64,000 nt of DNA from contig JABVXV010000021.1 of assembly GCA_013365325.1 (NCBI GenBank), positions 434,001 through 498,000 of the forward strand. Direction: 5' to 3'. The translations under genes were made by a program, and so were the position numbers. Under the pieces are notes generated by a model, which worked only from the letters and a program-made list of their open reading frames with translations, had not been told where the DNA came from and made no database searches. The first letter of the stretch is position 1; the number at the start of each line of letters is the position of its first letter. This document shows positions 48,601-63,000 of the stretch, in pieces. The stretch comes from Dipetalonema caudispina (Eukaryota; Nematoda; Chromadorea; Rhabditida; Onchocercidae).

Positions 48601-51020
48601 CCAATATTTTCAGTCAGTTTGACGTGAAATGTGCAATATCGCTTCTTTCGAAGATGGGTAAGATGATTTAAACTGCTGAATAATAAGTTAGCCCCAATTA
48701 GCTGAGCGATATGTCGTTAGGAATCGTTTTTACGTTAGACTTAACCGTAATGACGAAGCATGTGGCATGTAGAATTACAGTTCTCATTTGAAATTTATTG
48801 TGTGACATCATTTTTAAAAGGCGGTCACAAGTTAGGCAATAAATGACTTCGCTTACGAAGCTCGTAGCTCAATAAAACAAACAAAATTGATTTAGCTTGG
48901 TAAGGAATTGAAGGTATGGCAAAGTGAAGCTGTGTGTTCATCACATATACTTTTTCTAAAATGTTTAGCGGTCGAGCGTACCCTTATGGGTGCAAGTTTG
49001 ACAGATTCCCGTGAAGCAATGGTGAATACTGTTGTTGATGTGTTTGGTGCTTATAACTCTGCTGTTTCCCGTATGAGTCGTACCAGCTCCATGTTATCAC
49101 CAGTTACTTCGATACGTTTGTTACCACTCTATGTGTTGGGCATGCTTAAACATGTTAGTTGTCTTACTCTATAACCCTTATTCAAGAACTGATGATTATT
49201 ATTCAAAATTGTCATTATATGTTTCGCAGCTTTCACATGAAATTAGCCAAGACCGAGTACTTTGATCACTGATATTATTATTCTCTTTCGAGATTTCTGT
49301 GTAACGGGCTTTTGTTCACTTCCTCACTGAAAGACATGTTCTATCATAGGGTAATTGGTTGCAATGACGTTGCATAGCAGATGTCAGTCTGTTTGGATTG
49401 TTATTCCAGTTCATCCTGTGACTTTAAGAGCTGTTCGTTTGTTCACTGTTTTAAAATATTTGGTGATATTTCTAATTTAATATATGTAGCGGCATTTATT
49501 ATTTTATCTTTTCAGCGAGCATTCGTCGCAGAACAGTCTATTAAATTAGACAATCGTGTGGCTGCTCTTCTTCTTTTTCGCAGTGCTCCTTTAGAAGTGA
49601 TCGATTTAGAGCTATATCCTGCCTTATATGAACTCACTCATTTTGTCGAGGTATCGTTTTGTTGAAATTGCATAGTTTTAATGAGCTTTCTCAGTTAGAA
49701 ATATAGCAATCAGAGTAATAGTTTTCCTAAATTTAGATCAGAAAATTCTTTGATTTTGTTGTGAACTTCTGATGGGTGTTGAATTTTTGAAAGGTTGCTG
49801 TTTGTTACGGTTTATTTATTAATTAGATTTCCATACTAAATATATTATCATATGGAAAGGGTAGTAAGTATTTTGAATTGAAAATGTTCTCTAAAAGCAA
49901 AACACAAATTATTAATTGTTGGCATCGTTTTTTTTTTTTTTATTTTTTTTAATTTTTATTTTTTTTTTTATATTTTTTTTTATAGGGTTTTTTATCAGGC
50001 TGTTTTGAAATAGTGAGTGATTTCGAACTAAGTTTTAGCCGTGAGGTTTTACTGTACTTTGTTAAGAATTTTGTTCTGTTGACAATGACTTTTTATTTTT
50101 TACAGAATGAGGTTGACCCGCCAAGGTTACATCTCTCTTTCGAACATGTTAATCGAGATGGTGTATATTTACTGGATACAGGCTCATATGTTTACATATA
50201 CATTTCATCAAATGTTGAGTCCAGTATTATAAAGCGTTTATTTGATGTGAATACGTTCGAAAAGATTGATGATGAAGCAAGTTTATTTAGTATTATGTTT
50301 AATCAACACATTTTATTTTCAACGAAAAAATGTAACAGCAATTTTCATCTCCTTTTTTTCATCATTTCCGGTTTTCCTCATCACTTTTTAAAGAAATAAC
50401 CAAAAACAATGTGGGAACTCAATTTTGCATCAGGATAATTTTTTTTATTCCTTAGTGGCTTACTAATGTACACTTATTTGTTACAGAGTCCATTTGAAGC
50501 TCTTGACAATCCATTCAGCAGTAGGGTACACAGTTTTCTTCGTAAACTTTCTGTTTATCGAACTATATTTGCTCCAGTGATATTAATACGGTAATGTATA
50601 ATTTTCTTCTAATAAGTTTCTTTATTCTTTTTGCTTTCTCCAAGAGATTTTTTGAAGGACCATTTTATTTATGAACTTCTGACACCGCATTCTAGGTTAG
50701 TTTTATGCGCATTTGGAATCTTTAGAAACAGTTTTTGAGGTTTGATGATAGTCTTTAAAAAAACAAGCCTGCAATTCATCCATACTAGACTGAAAAGTTA
50801 GGCTTTCCACTCGTCAATGAAAAGGAATTTGATTAGTTCGTTATGTTTTAATAGGTATTATTCTCATGTTAAATGGAGTGAATTTCATGTTAAGAACATT
50901 TTCAGAGAAGATAGTCCCGTACGCAGTTTATTTTCCGAGCGTCTGATTGATGATCGCACGGAATCATCCCATAGCTATATCGAGTTCCTGAGTCATATTC
51001 GACAAGAAATGCGGAAGTAG
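42642..51020 (+). CDS. sec-24.2: SEC24 COPII cargo adaptor
   Basis: SEC24 pairs with SEC23 in the inner COPII coat and selects cargo leaving the ER. The 22 exons are 42642-42748, 43075-43136, 43276-43355 (or 43361), 43644-44135, 44628-44758, 45108-45210, 45548-45674, 45773-45882, 46000-46066, 46263-46424, 46818-46873, 46950-47051, 47208-47309, 47412-47535, 47913-48071, 48144-48317, 48547-48657, 48969-49153, 49516-49650, 50106-50276, 50487-50590 and 50855-51020. All phases agree, giving about 1009 residues, normal for the family. Order: Pro/Gln/Ser-rich N-terminus (1-247); SEC24 signature VDLMQERNLM; zinc finger C338, C341, C359, C362; trunk from about 405 (VYVFVMDIS); beta-sandwich with GNFFVRSTDLL; helical domain at 757-863; C-terminal gelsolin-like domain. 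Two introns (after 47535 and 50276) need GC donors. Assignment to the sec-24.2 rather than the sec-24.1 paralogue comes from adjacency to ccr-4. Confidence 0.95.
47536..47912 (+). other. GC-AG intron in sec-24.2 (intron 14)
   Basis: Exon 14 ends ACC TTA G and is followed by GCAAGT, the optimal GC-donor consensus. The next exon, after TTTTCAG at 47912, completes the conserved run LSTLADMSKFS in frame. The only nearby GT gives the wrong phase. Confidence 0.75.
49929..49985. repeat. Long T-rich tract in sec-24.2 intron 19
   Basis: Almost uninterrupted T with a few A bases over more than 50 positions, ending TATAG. It is a simple low-complexity tract about 120 bases upstream of the real exon 20 acceptor. 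Confidence 0.9.
50277..50486 (+). other. GC-AG intron in sec-24.2 (intron 20)
   Basis: Exon 20 ends GAT GAT GAA followed by GCAAGT. Joining to the exon after GTTACAG at 50486 gives KIDDE-SPFEALDNPF in frame, as expected from SEC24 proteins. The overlapping AAGTTTAT donor leaves one extra base and breaks the frame. Confidence 0.7.
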
Positions 51021-54000
51021 TCAAAATTATGTTCTCTTTGCATGTTTTTGATTGGTTATTATTCTTGTCAGGATCAAATTGGACAATTTGTTACGAATTA
51101 GTTTTAAAACATGCAGCTATTCATTGACTGTGTTATGTTAGTTGCTTGAAATGATTTTCCCACGTTTGGACAAAATGTTTAACTGAGATTTAAAGAAAAT
51201 ACTCAAAGAAGGGTCCTGCGTAAAATTACAAGTGTAATATGCTCTCACTAATAGGGCGAGTGAAATGAATATATGTTAAGGAATACTTTTGCTTAGCTTA
51301 AGGCTTTGTTTAACCGTCTGAGATTTTTAAGCCGTGCGACTTATCTCGGGTGAGGGTTAAATGATAGGGGAAGCTTTAATTTTTTTTTTGACATTACCAA
51401 ATTTCGCACTTAGTTAACATTGTTAGTTGTCGAGAGATTTGGTGTTGTTTATTAGACTCTAAGGATTGCTAAAAAACTCTCCACAGTTCCGGTGTTTTGT
51501 CAGATTACCTTTATCTTTCATGTTTTTCGATTCTGTGGGCATTTTTGTTACCGTAACACTTTTGCTATTAATAGCAACCCGTATTATTTTCTCTCTCGGC
51601 TTTTTCAGTTGCGTTTTCACTTTTTTTTTTCGAGATATCATCGCAGGGAGCAACTTGTTAAGAAACTGGTGATCTAGAAGATGAACTAAGTTTCCTATAC
51701 TTATAGAAATTTCATTGGAAAATCAACATCGTTTCCGTGTAAAACTCACTTTTATTTTATGAACGAAGAAGCAGTTTTGTTGTTTGATTGAAATTTTTAT
51801 ATTATATTTTCATAGGAATAATTGCAATGGGGAGAAATTCTCCAATTTTTAATTTATTTTTGAGCTGAGAAAATTTTCACTTGATGTGATGAAAGTGAGT
51901 CAGGCTAACGAAAGTGTTCTTGTTCTGTCATTTATTGTACAGTAATAAGAACACTGTAATCTGAAAGTGATCAAATAGCTTAACATAACGTGTACTTATT
52001 ACATTGAATTTATGTGTTAAACGTTGTTTATTTTGTTAAGATAATAATCTGGCCTTATATTAACGCTGTTGCAAACTATTTCAAATATAAATGTAGTGCG
52101 GATTTCAATTGCTTTTTTAAATTCAATCGTTATGAGAAAAGGGAACTTTAATGCGTGTTCATTTGCTGAAATGGGACTTAAGAGTTACTTCTGGTATTGA
52201 TTTCTTCGATAACATTTTTGTCATTTTCGTTTTATTTTATAAAAAATTTGGCAAGCAGATGCGAATAATTTTCTTGGCAATTACAATTCCTTTAAATAAT
52301 ATCAAAGGCGCAAGAGAAGCTAGAACAATTTCGTGTTTTATATATGAATTTGTCTAACAAAAAACTGAAGAAGATGACTGTAAAATATTTGACTTATTCG
52401 GTAGAAATTACAATGTTCAGATATTGACCACGGTATATGCATTTCTTCATTATTTCAAAATTGATTGTAGGTAGAAATTACTAACAAATTTCTCAGTTGA
52501 AGTTTATGAACAACAAGAAGTTGTGCTTTGCCTGGATTCTGTTATATAAAAAATGTATAATTGATTTGTAGTCGGAGAATATGCAATTATAATGCGAGAA
52601 AAGAGATCAAGGATATCAGGTCAAGGATTTGTAGTAGTTTTGGATTAGGACCTTGATGTTGAGAGTCCGAAATGCCGTCCGGTAGATTGTGGACAAGTTA
52701 ATGTGAGCTGCTGTTAATATTTATCTCTTCCTGTTTTTGCTTTCTTTTTGTTTTTTGTAAATAGATTTTTCGTGCACTCCCCATTTGCATTCTAGAAAAG
52801 TGTCTTAAATCAGTATGCTAAGTTTCTTAATCCTGGCCCCCAGGACTTTTTGTCAGATCTTCAAACAACGTATTTAATCATTTAAGCGATTGAGAACAGT
52901 TATTGTTGAGTTTTCGGAATAGCCATTCAGTACGGTATGTTTTGTGTTGATGAATCTACGGATAAGGTTGCACCCTGAAGAGACGTTCTAAGCCGGCTCT
53001 CCCGTTTAATTTACTTACTGGATGTGATGATGGTTTGGATTTTTAATGTTAGCAGGTCAACACTTGCCAGTGCTCATTGACTTGCGTGAAATTTGCGAAA
53101 CATGAGCAAACAGTGTTCATTTCGGTTAGATATTTAGCTTGGGGATTTGTGGATGAGTATACGGCACGTTTATGCACGATTAAGTTGCAGTGATTAACGA
53201 TTCTATACCGTGTTTCATTTGAAGATTTAATAATTCTACACGGACTCGATGGCACTGCCTGCATGTTTCATGTTTGAAATAACATTTCAGCTTACTGGAG
53301 AAGTTCTTAGTGAACATGAGGAATGGTTTTTCAGGATACAATTGGTCCCTTGTGCAGTAGTAATATCAACAAATTAAGTGGGGAATTCGCATCATAGGTG
53401 CTTTGGACTTAAATTTGTCGTCTGACTATTGATTAATGATCCGTATTCGGTCAACTTTCATTACCCTACTCTCTGATTCATTCCAGCATAATGATCATTA
53501 TCTACAGAATGATCAATCATTAACTTTAACATGACTTCAGCAAACTTGCGAATGAATGATGAATGTTATCCTTTGGGTCAGATTATAACCCCCTCTCTTC
53601 TCCGTCCCTTGAACTCAGAGTTTTGTCGGCACCTTCAATGTTTTCATGAACCAATCGTATCATGTGTTATTTTAATATGAATGGATGAAAGGTTTGTATG
53701 GATTCAAATTTTTTGAGGAATTTTTAAAGTTGTAGCAACTATTTAAATTTCAATGCACTCATACGCCGTCTGATAATACGTTTGAATAATGGTGCATACT
53801 GTTGTACTGTATGGAACAACTTTAAAAAAAATGCTCAAAAATCCTCAGAATCCTAATGAGTATTAGCGTCATATATCATTGTTGTTTGAGAAGCAAATTC
53901 CGACCTTGAACTTTCGCATCGTTTTGCACACTGCAACACATTTGCATCATATTTGCGAGAAATGAAACTGTTTACTGCGCATGAAAGTAGTTATCAGCGT

Positions 54001-57000
54001 ATTATTTTGAATCATTAGTTGTACTTGTTATCATCTGATATGATGTGGAAATTTGGTTTTCAAGAGAAACAAAGTGAGTGCTATTTGCGTACCTCCTGCT
54101 GTGCCAAAACCTAGTTGGTGGTTTACCGTTGTATTTCAATCTAATTGTCATTTTTAAAGTCATAAAACCGATTGAAAGCAAATATAATCAGATGTCACGT
54201 GATCATGTACAATCACTTCGCTTGCTGGAGCATTTAACCAACTTTTCAACTTTGTTGACTTTAAATTTCGGATTCAGTAAACGTAAACCTCAACACTATT
54301 TAAAGGCGAATCAATACTGCTTGCAGTTAGAACGGAAAGTAATGAGATATTCAATTATTTACTCTTCATTAAAAAATAGTCCAGAAAAAAAAATAAAGTT
54401 CTTCATTTAAAAAAGCCTATAATGTGATTCAATGATACTTCATACTAGTGCAATAACGTGAAGCAAACAACATCAGTGGTGCAAAGAGTTATTTCTTGGT
54501 TAATCCATCTTCGGAGACAAGCATGTGAAGAGTGGGATCCGTTAATCAAGTAGCACTGTGCCGCAAGTTCAAAAAATGGTCTGCACCAAAACCAGACTGA
54601 TTGATGGCTTAGGGCTGTCGTTTGCAAAAAGGGAACGATTTATGAGGGCGGAATCCGGCGCGTTTATGAAATTCGCCGAAGATTTATGATGACGGTTCTG
54701 AATGATGTTCCATTTCTTTTTCGTGTCTGCTTTCTTCTGCTTTGCTCTTTCTATTACTGCTTTTGAAATGGAAACTGCTGAGAAAGTCACAAACTCAAAG
54801 TTAGGTCTTCGCTATTAGCATAGCTATTTGTCTATACATGAAGATTTAGTATTTTTTTAAAGTTTTTAGTTTTATTTAAATCTCAGATTTGAAATTTTTT
54901 CGAAAGAAAAAAAAAAACAACAATAGATAGTTAAACTAATTTGTGGATACGATGGGTGTTATCAAAGTGTTGATTTTATTTCTTGAATCAGCAGATGAAA
55001 AACAGTTGAAAAAATTTGTTATTTAAAGGAATAATTCACTAAAATACGTCGCTTTGTTATTCTAGAAATATAGCAAAGATACATTTACACCTAGCATAAT
55101 AAGATGCTAATATATCAATGTACTGTTTGCTATTAGTATTCTCTAATTCCAGATTCCTATCAGTGATAATAGTTTAGTTGATAGTTAGCAGCTACCTTCA
55201 TCTTCATGATTTTCATTCATAAGCCAAAGGAAGTAACGACTAATTCGATGCACACTCTAAATCATTAGTGTATTTGACATTATATCGAGCGAATCGTGAT
55301 TGATTTCCCGAAATGACTGTTTGATTCTAAATGTCTGTAAAGTCAGGTCTAATTCATTAGTTCCTTTGGTTTGTCACCACGGTGTTTGACTACTGATGTT
55401 TAATAATAAATGGTTTTGTGTATCACTTCGTGCGCCTCTTTTTCTATATTTTTCTTTATGTGTATGTCTGTCTATTTGTCTATGACTAAATTTAAAACTT
55501 GACATTTGTTAAGATGATGTATTAGAGATCAAAGTAAGATTTATTGCTAGGCACCATTTCGTATCCGAAATGCTGTTTATCATTTTGATTAAACTCATTC
55601 CTTTCGTACTCCCCAATCTTTCCCATTCGTCAGAATAGACCATAAAACTCCCAATAATCTTAATCATTCATATAAAATTTATTCTTGTTATTATAATGGA
55701 ACATTTTTACTATCCTTACTGAAAATTAAATATTGCAAATCAAGATATGTATATGAATACTCAAAGAATGTAATATTCCACCCGCGATAATATCTTGTTC
55801 ATCCATAAAGCATTTCCTTATACTGTTACATAAAGATAAATTAGAATTAAACATTAGAAAGTGTTATGGGTAAATTTATAAAAATTTTGATGATCTGAAT
55901 CAGATAATATTTTACGTTTGAAATACATTCTTTGGACAAGAGGAAGAGAGAATTAAAGAATTAAAAAGTCAACTGATAAAACTTGGGAAAAACATTATTT
56001 CCAGTAACATAAAAAAAAAATTTTTAATTATTCGACAAACTACTGTGTTACACTTCATTACAGTCATTTTTGAAAAATTTTGATAAACCGATTTCATTCC
56101 CTTTCATCTTACCATGCTGAAATAGCCATTAAACTACAAAAACGTTTAAATCTATGTAAGAAATCTAAATTAAAGTCCCAATTTATGTGGGCTTTGGTTG
56201 AAAATGAAAGTTGAAAATTGGCTTTCGCTTATCTAGTCCATAATTCGTTGAACATTAGTCATTTCAAAAATATTCGTTTTGCCACATCCAAAACTGCCAT
56301 TTATAGATCTTCTGATACCAATCAATCAACTGTACCTCTAAGACTTCAAATTTAGCAGGAAATTTCATTGAATTTCGGTTTTTTGTTCAAGAAAAAAATT
56401 TGAATTTCTTGATTTTTTAGCTAAATTTGCTTCTTTTGCACTTATATTTGTTCCTTTTTTGCTTTGAAGATGCCCTGATTTTAATTTTTGGTCTTTTAGA
56501 ACTTGTTAACTTTAGTATGGAAAGTTCTACAAACTCTTCATATTAATATTAATTAGTAAATGACCATCCGAATTGCTGCTCACATTGTGAATGGCTTGTC
56601 TTGAGCATTTGTTGGATTTATTACGATTATGAGAAATACACCAAAAGCATGAGCTACTGCACTTGATTTTTTCTTTGTAACAGTTGCGGACAAAACTTGT
56701 AGGGAATTCCGTCTATAGTAACTCATAGAGGGTACTGAAGAGATGTCTATGATAGTGAAACTGAAACTGGTAAATGAAAATGGAAATCAGGTATTCTGGA
56801 TAATTGGATAATAAGCAAGAACAAACTTCCGTATCATAATATGAAGACAAGATGAAGCTTTTAAGCTATGGATGATATTTTGAAATTTTGTCTCAAAAGA
56901 TACAAAAAAAGCCTTAGTGTCCTATATTTTAATGTTTGTTGTTCAGAAAGCGATTACTTCTTGTGGATTGATCATTTCATAGTAGATCTTTAATTTATTT

Positions 57001-60000
57001 CGACCGATAAGTTGTTCTATATTCGATAAGATGAAGTGATAAGTTCTATTGAATTAATGAAGCTGAATGTTTATAACCATGGAAAAATAAATTAATTAGG
57101 TCAGTTCGTTAAGAGCACGCAGCATTAACACAAAGTAAATTTCACATAAAAGTTTGGAGTATCTCTTTTGTTGAGCCAAAAATGTTATTTTTATTCGAAT
57201 TATTTATATCTTTAGCCCAGTGAAGTTGAAAACTGTCGTAAGATCACTGTTTCATTCATTCACTATTGCAGTTATTTCTATCACCAATGTTCAGATATTC
57301 AGTAATTAGAACAGTTAATGGATTGTAATCGTATGAACTGAAAAATAATTGCTTGAAATCGGGAAAGGAGTAACATGAATGAATGGAGAGATACTTTTAC
57401 GGATAAATATGAAAAAAAGTGAGCGACGAGATTAGTGTTTTTGGAGAACAGTAGTCGAGCAACATAGAATTCCACTAAATGGTTCTGGAGGATGAAAGGT
57501 AAATAAACAACGCTTGGAAGGGTGTCACCTCAGTAGGAAAGGTATCTGAAGATGATAAGTGCGAAAATCCCCTCAGCTTTGTTATGTCTGCTTAAATTCT
57601 TTTATATATAGAGACACTAAAAAATTTGAAGGCTATGAAAATTTTCTGAGAGGTAATTAAACTTCAAACTTGCTGTGATGACGTTAGTTTCATGGGCTAA
57701 AAAGTACGTTACTTGGTTCTTAAATTATTTGAAAATTATAAAATTTTACTTATGGTCTATCTTCATTCCAGCGTTAAGCAGTTGGAATAACAAGCTTGAC
57801 CAGTTCAAAAATACTATGAATCTTAGCTCGAATTTATATGCACAATAACTTTTGAAGAAGTAAAAGTAATGACAGCTTGAGAATAAATGACAGTCACTTT
57901 GATGACGGAGTCTGAAAAAAAACCTGATGGGTTTTACATCATTAAAATGTGACAACTGGAAACTTTAATGTTTCCATTTGCTAAGGATTTCCAACTCATC
58001 AAGTCTAACTTTAAGAAGCATAGTTCTTACCGAATGAAATAGCTAGTGATAGAAGAAATTGTTGGTCTCAAATTTAATGTTAAAAAAATGAAGCGCATAA
58101 AAAATACTAAAATCTTTGAAAAGATTTTACGTGAGCCATTTATTCTATTAAATCGTATATGATGAACAGTTTGAACATCGCGCTAAACAACAATCTTTAA
58201 ATCGAATGAAGCAGGAGGAAGAAAATAGATTACAGTGGTTTCATTGCAGTAAAGAATATATCACTTTGTCGAACAAGCCGCTAAAACGAAATTAAAACTC
58301 TCCAGCATAAGTAACATACAGTTCTTAACTGAAATACAACAATGTAGGTAAAGACATAAATCCTAAGCGCCGCATAATATGGAAGGTATTATCTGTGGAA
58401 TTACATGCTATAATGTTACTTTAGATGACCTCTTATAAGCAGTGACCTTAATGACTGCATTACAAAATAATTCAATCTGACGATGATTAATAATTCAAAG
58501 AAGAAAACAGAGTTTCTAGCAATTGGAAAATTTGAGATACAGAAAGTCCAAAATAAATTATCATCAGATTCTTCAATGTCTTAAAATAATGAAGTATGCT
58601 TTACTTCTCTCCACGCAAAGCGGAAAGAATCTTGATCTGAGTTCACCAAAGCAATGTAATTGTATATAGCCGACAAATTAACGTTGCAAATCATCTAATC
58701 TGTTTGGTCGTTAATCGCCGAATTTTTGTGATTAACTTATTCCAAGATTAATATGTTTGAAGTGAATTACATTCAATTTAAATAAGGTATTTTAGAACTT
58801 CATTTCGAAGTTGTTGTACATTTTACATGAAATGTTTAATGATTTTAGTTTCATATGAAAATTACGACTTTTAAATTTATGTGAAGTTGTGAACAACATT
58901 CCAGGAGATAGCATACACTCGAAATTAATGTCTTCTCACAGTATTTTGATGTATTTGACTGCAAGAGCTCTTCTGAGAAGCGGAATATTTTCATTGAACT
59001 CGATGTCAGATATTTAAGAGAATGCATAATTTATGCAGCTAACCTGGTAAGTACTAAGAATTAATAGTAGCGCTGATAGAAGGAAGAAATAACGGAAACA
59101 GAAAAAGTTATTGTAAATACAAATCAAAAGCAATTCATCAATATTCACAACTGACGGAAATGAACAGATTGTTAGATGTATCGGCGTCGAAAAACTTCCT
59201 CTATACAACCATCCACATCAATTAATTCTAATTCATCTCTCCTCTAACAACATGATACATGAAATTTCCAGGATCAGGATTTAGAGAGAAAGCGTCCCTC
59301 AAATGCATATATCAAAAGATTTCATAAAGTTGCAGAAAGAAGATTTTATAAATGATTACTCTTATTTCAGTTTTATTGGTTACTGATCAGTGATTCAATA
59401 TGTAAAAGCATTTTCATCTGTCATCGATAAATTATCTTCTAAGCAACAGTTCACCAAGCTTCGAAAATTTTTAAAAATCACTTAAAGGCAGCATGAATTT
59501 GATCGAAATAATTACAATATGTGATCAACCAAGTTCCTAAATGGTCTAATTGCAATGAATTTCTCCCAATCAAACATCTAATAATGAAGTTTTTGTACTC
59601 ATATATTTTCTTGTACAAATCGACCAACAAATTATTCACTTAATGATATGTCAAAATGTTTTTATTTTTTTCAATATTCTACCTGTACTAACACTTTTTT
59701 GTGAATGTGAGAAATTTGTTTTACGTTTAAAAAGTATATTATAACCCTTCAATTTTTTGTTTTATTTCTAGCAGATACGATGAAATAAATTTAGAATATA
59801 TATACTCTAAGATTATCCAATGGGAATTCGTGTTGTCCATTTGTGCCCATTAAGGAAATATTCTATGAGTAGAAAACTGTTGATCTGTAATATCATCGAA
59901 GGCTTTCAAGAGCCTTTTTATTTAAAATCAATTCTTGGTGTGTTTTATTTCATCATTTATTTAAAAATAATGTCCGCAACTATTTTATTACTCATTAGGT

Positions 60001-63000
60001 TCACGTTACTAATATTCATGATGCGGAAGAGGAGTAGTCGTGACTTTTGGGTTGGTGGATCAGCCAGCAGAAAAGACGCTATAGTTAAATTATTCATTTT
60101 TCAAATCAAAAAAGAAGATGAAAAATATGTGCATCATTCGGTATTCTCTTCAATCATTACCAATTTCTTTAGTCTTAGGCTAAAAAAAACATAAAGTGCA
60201 CACTTGAGCATCATTGTCTTTCTTTTTTCCGATCATTTCTCATCAAATTTATCACTATAAATTCATGAGTAGGCGCAACGGAAAATAATGATCTAATTTC
60301 ACGTCGATATTGTTACTCTTACTGTCTTTATTTTTCAAAAAAAAAAAGTGTATTTATTCCCTGATCGTGCAAAATTACTCGTTGATACTTTTTTTGTTCT
60401 TCAGTACTGGATTTCACAAGAATTTACTGTAAGATTAATTGAGATTCATCATGAAAATTATCGAACTGTCAATCTTCAATTGATTACCATCAATTTTTAT
60501 TCAGTAAAAAGAAATTTTTAAAATCTAAATGAAAGTGACAAGTGTTCCATCGAGAATTACCAAGAATTTTATGTTTACGCCTTTCTCATTCACATTTTGA
60601 TACTATTTAGGAAATGGTTTAGAATGTGATTATCCAGGTTAACGTTAAGCTTATTATATACTATTACAGTTGTAATGAAACACATAGCAACAGACGAGAG
60701 ATGACAAAACTTTGTACAATATATATTTTTGATTACAAAAATTTACAAAATTAATTTATGGGAATACAACACTCAAAAATACATTTAAAAAAATATATAT
60801 ATATCATTTTGATGGGAAGTTATGATTAGGGAATAAATACAAGGAAGAAAGTGGCGAAAACATCTGGAAAGCGAAAAAAGTTCCTGGATATAAACATTCT
60901 CGTAAATTTTGAAGCTTCAAAGAGAAAAATAATAAAGAATGATGGAGCATTCTTTATTATATGCAACAGCAATAGCAATAGGAACAATAATAATAGCTGT
61001 GGCATATCGGTGCAATATAATATATAGCTATTTTGGCACTTTTGAAATAGATAGATGGATGGATTGCTCGATTCGGATTGATAGCCTTTTGCATTTACCA
61101 TTTTTCATTCATACTGCAAAAGCCAGGTGAAAGATAATGTATATATCAAGGGAGCAGACTGTTTTGCCTGTTGCAGGCATTTAATTTATTAGTCTCAGAG
61201 AACAAGAAAGCTGCCTTTATAACGATGTGTGCAAACAACATCAATCACAAGACTTCAAACTAAAATGATTGTTCTTTGCGGCTTAGTAAATGACCGATCA
61301 GCATAAGGTTTGGCTCTGAATTTGTTTTCTGCATGGGAAAATGAATATTCAGTATATGAATATAATTGTGATAATTTACACTACAAAAACAACCATTTAG
61401 ATTATTGATTGTTTTGGATCGATCATAAGGAAGGAATAAGAAAATGTTGAGAGGTAAAAGTTGTTCGGAGTTTTGGATGCTCGTTTTCAAATCCACCTGG
61501 TGAATATGAACGATCACTGTCATTCCTTACACAGCAGTAATAATAACAAAAATTTAATTCAAAAACGATGATTTAAGGTAGCATATTCTTGTATTTAATT
61601 GAGGCGCAACTTTTCTTGACATTAAATTCGATTGATTTCAATCTTAATATCATTCAATGGGATATTCCCACCAAAATATTGAAAATTATCGCCAGGTCAC
61701 TTGGCTTGTAAAACAATAAATAGCCTTAGTTATGCAAATCCTTTATTGGTTTGTTATTGTTAAAGTACTGCATTTTCACCGAATGCCATTAAAAACAAGA
61801 CTTGATTGATTGGTGAGTGTTTTTATTCTCACTGTGAAAAATGAATCCTCAAAATTTCCAGATTTCTGGATAAATGAAAAGCGACGTAAGATCGATTTAA
61901 CAAGTGTTCATTTGAAAAAAGAAATTGAAAAAATCGATTTTATAGATTGAAATCAGCTTGTAAATTTCATTAGCACTAACTTGGAATTGTTTTACCGGTT
62001 GCAAAAATGACGATTAAATTATTGAAAGTTATTATCACTTATGAGCAATAACCATTTTATCTAACTGAAAGTATCTTATTCAGAAATCATTAGACATAGT
62101 TTCCTAATGGTGCATGTTTTAATTAGATTATAAATCATCATTCTCTTACAATCTTCGGTTGGTTTTATGAAGACAATGTGACAATGTGTATGGTGTATTG
62201 TACACAGATATGATAGTAACAACTAAGAAGTATTTCATTTACTAATAATAGCAGCCATAATCAGCGTAATAAATGTTATCATTGAACAACAGAAATGAAC
62301 CATTCGTCTCTCCATATTTTCTTTCTTTGTTCCTTGAAGTGCTCTTTATTTTATTGTTTTCATTAATATTTTGGAAAAAATTTGAAAAGTTTGGTTTTAC
62401 TATAAAATTGTGATGCAATGTCGAGAAGGTTAAGTTTTCGGGACTCTCTAGTAGTAGAATCTAGTTTCTGTTGCTAGAGCTAGTTTTCTGTAAGTTACTG
62501 CAGAAAAATTTAGCCATCTGAATCCGAGACTTGCGAAATGAAAGTCTAGAACGAATATTGTTCATGCGATTAGCCAGATTTTTTCTGCAAGTTTTATTGG
62601 TTATTTTCCTCATTTAGTATTCTTTCAAGAAATAAATTTCTTTTGGGAAATTTAAACTCTTTAAAGCCAACTTTGTCCAATTAGCTTATGGAAATGCTTT
62701 TGTCGACAAGAAAGATAAAAAGCGTTCCCGCTTTCATTCTTCGTGTCCTAGATCATCCTCCTCGAAAATGTCATTGAAATAAATGAAAGTTTATAAAAAG
62801 ATCAAAAGAGACATTAAAGGGAGTCTCTTATAAAATGTGAGTTCATTCTTGGATGTCAACGAAAATTGTCTGTCCATTGATCGAGTTTAAATGAAAGGAA
62901 GTGATGGAGACGAGATGTCGGATCAGGTCGAATTGGGTTCAGTAGATGATATCAGGAACAATTTGATCTCAAAGTTTCTACTGGATTGCTTCATCATTTC

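Noticed and set aside
49325..49335. Eleven-base match to the start of miR-71 (TGAAAGACATG) in a sec-24.2 intron
   Set aside because: The match stops after 11 bases and I see no complementary arm for a precursor hairpin.
54078..54410. 110-codon open frame on the plus strand
   Set aside because: Chance-level length, AT-rich residue composition, no recognised domain.
59820..60194. 124-codon open frame on the plus strand
   Set aside because: At this base composition a frame of this length is expected about once or less per 64 kb by chance; no motif, no splice partners.
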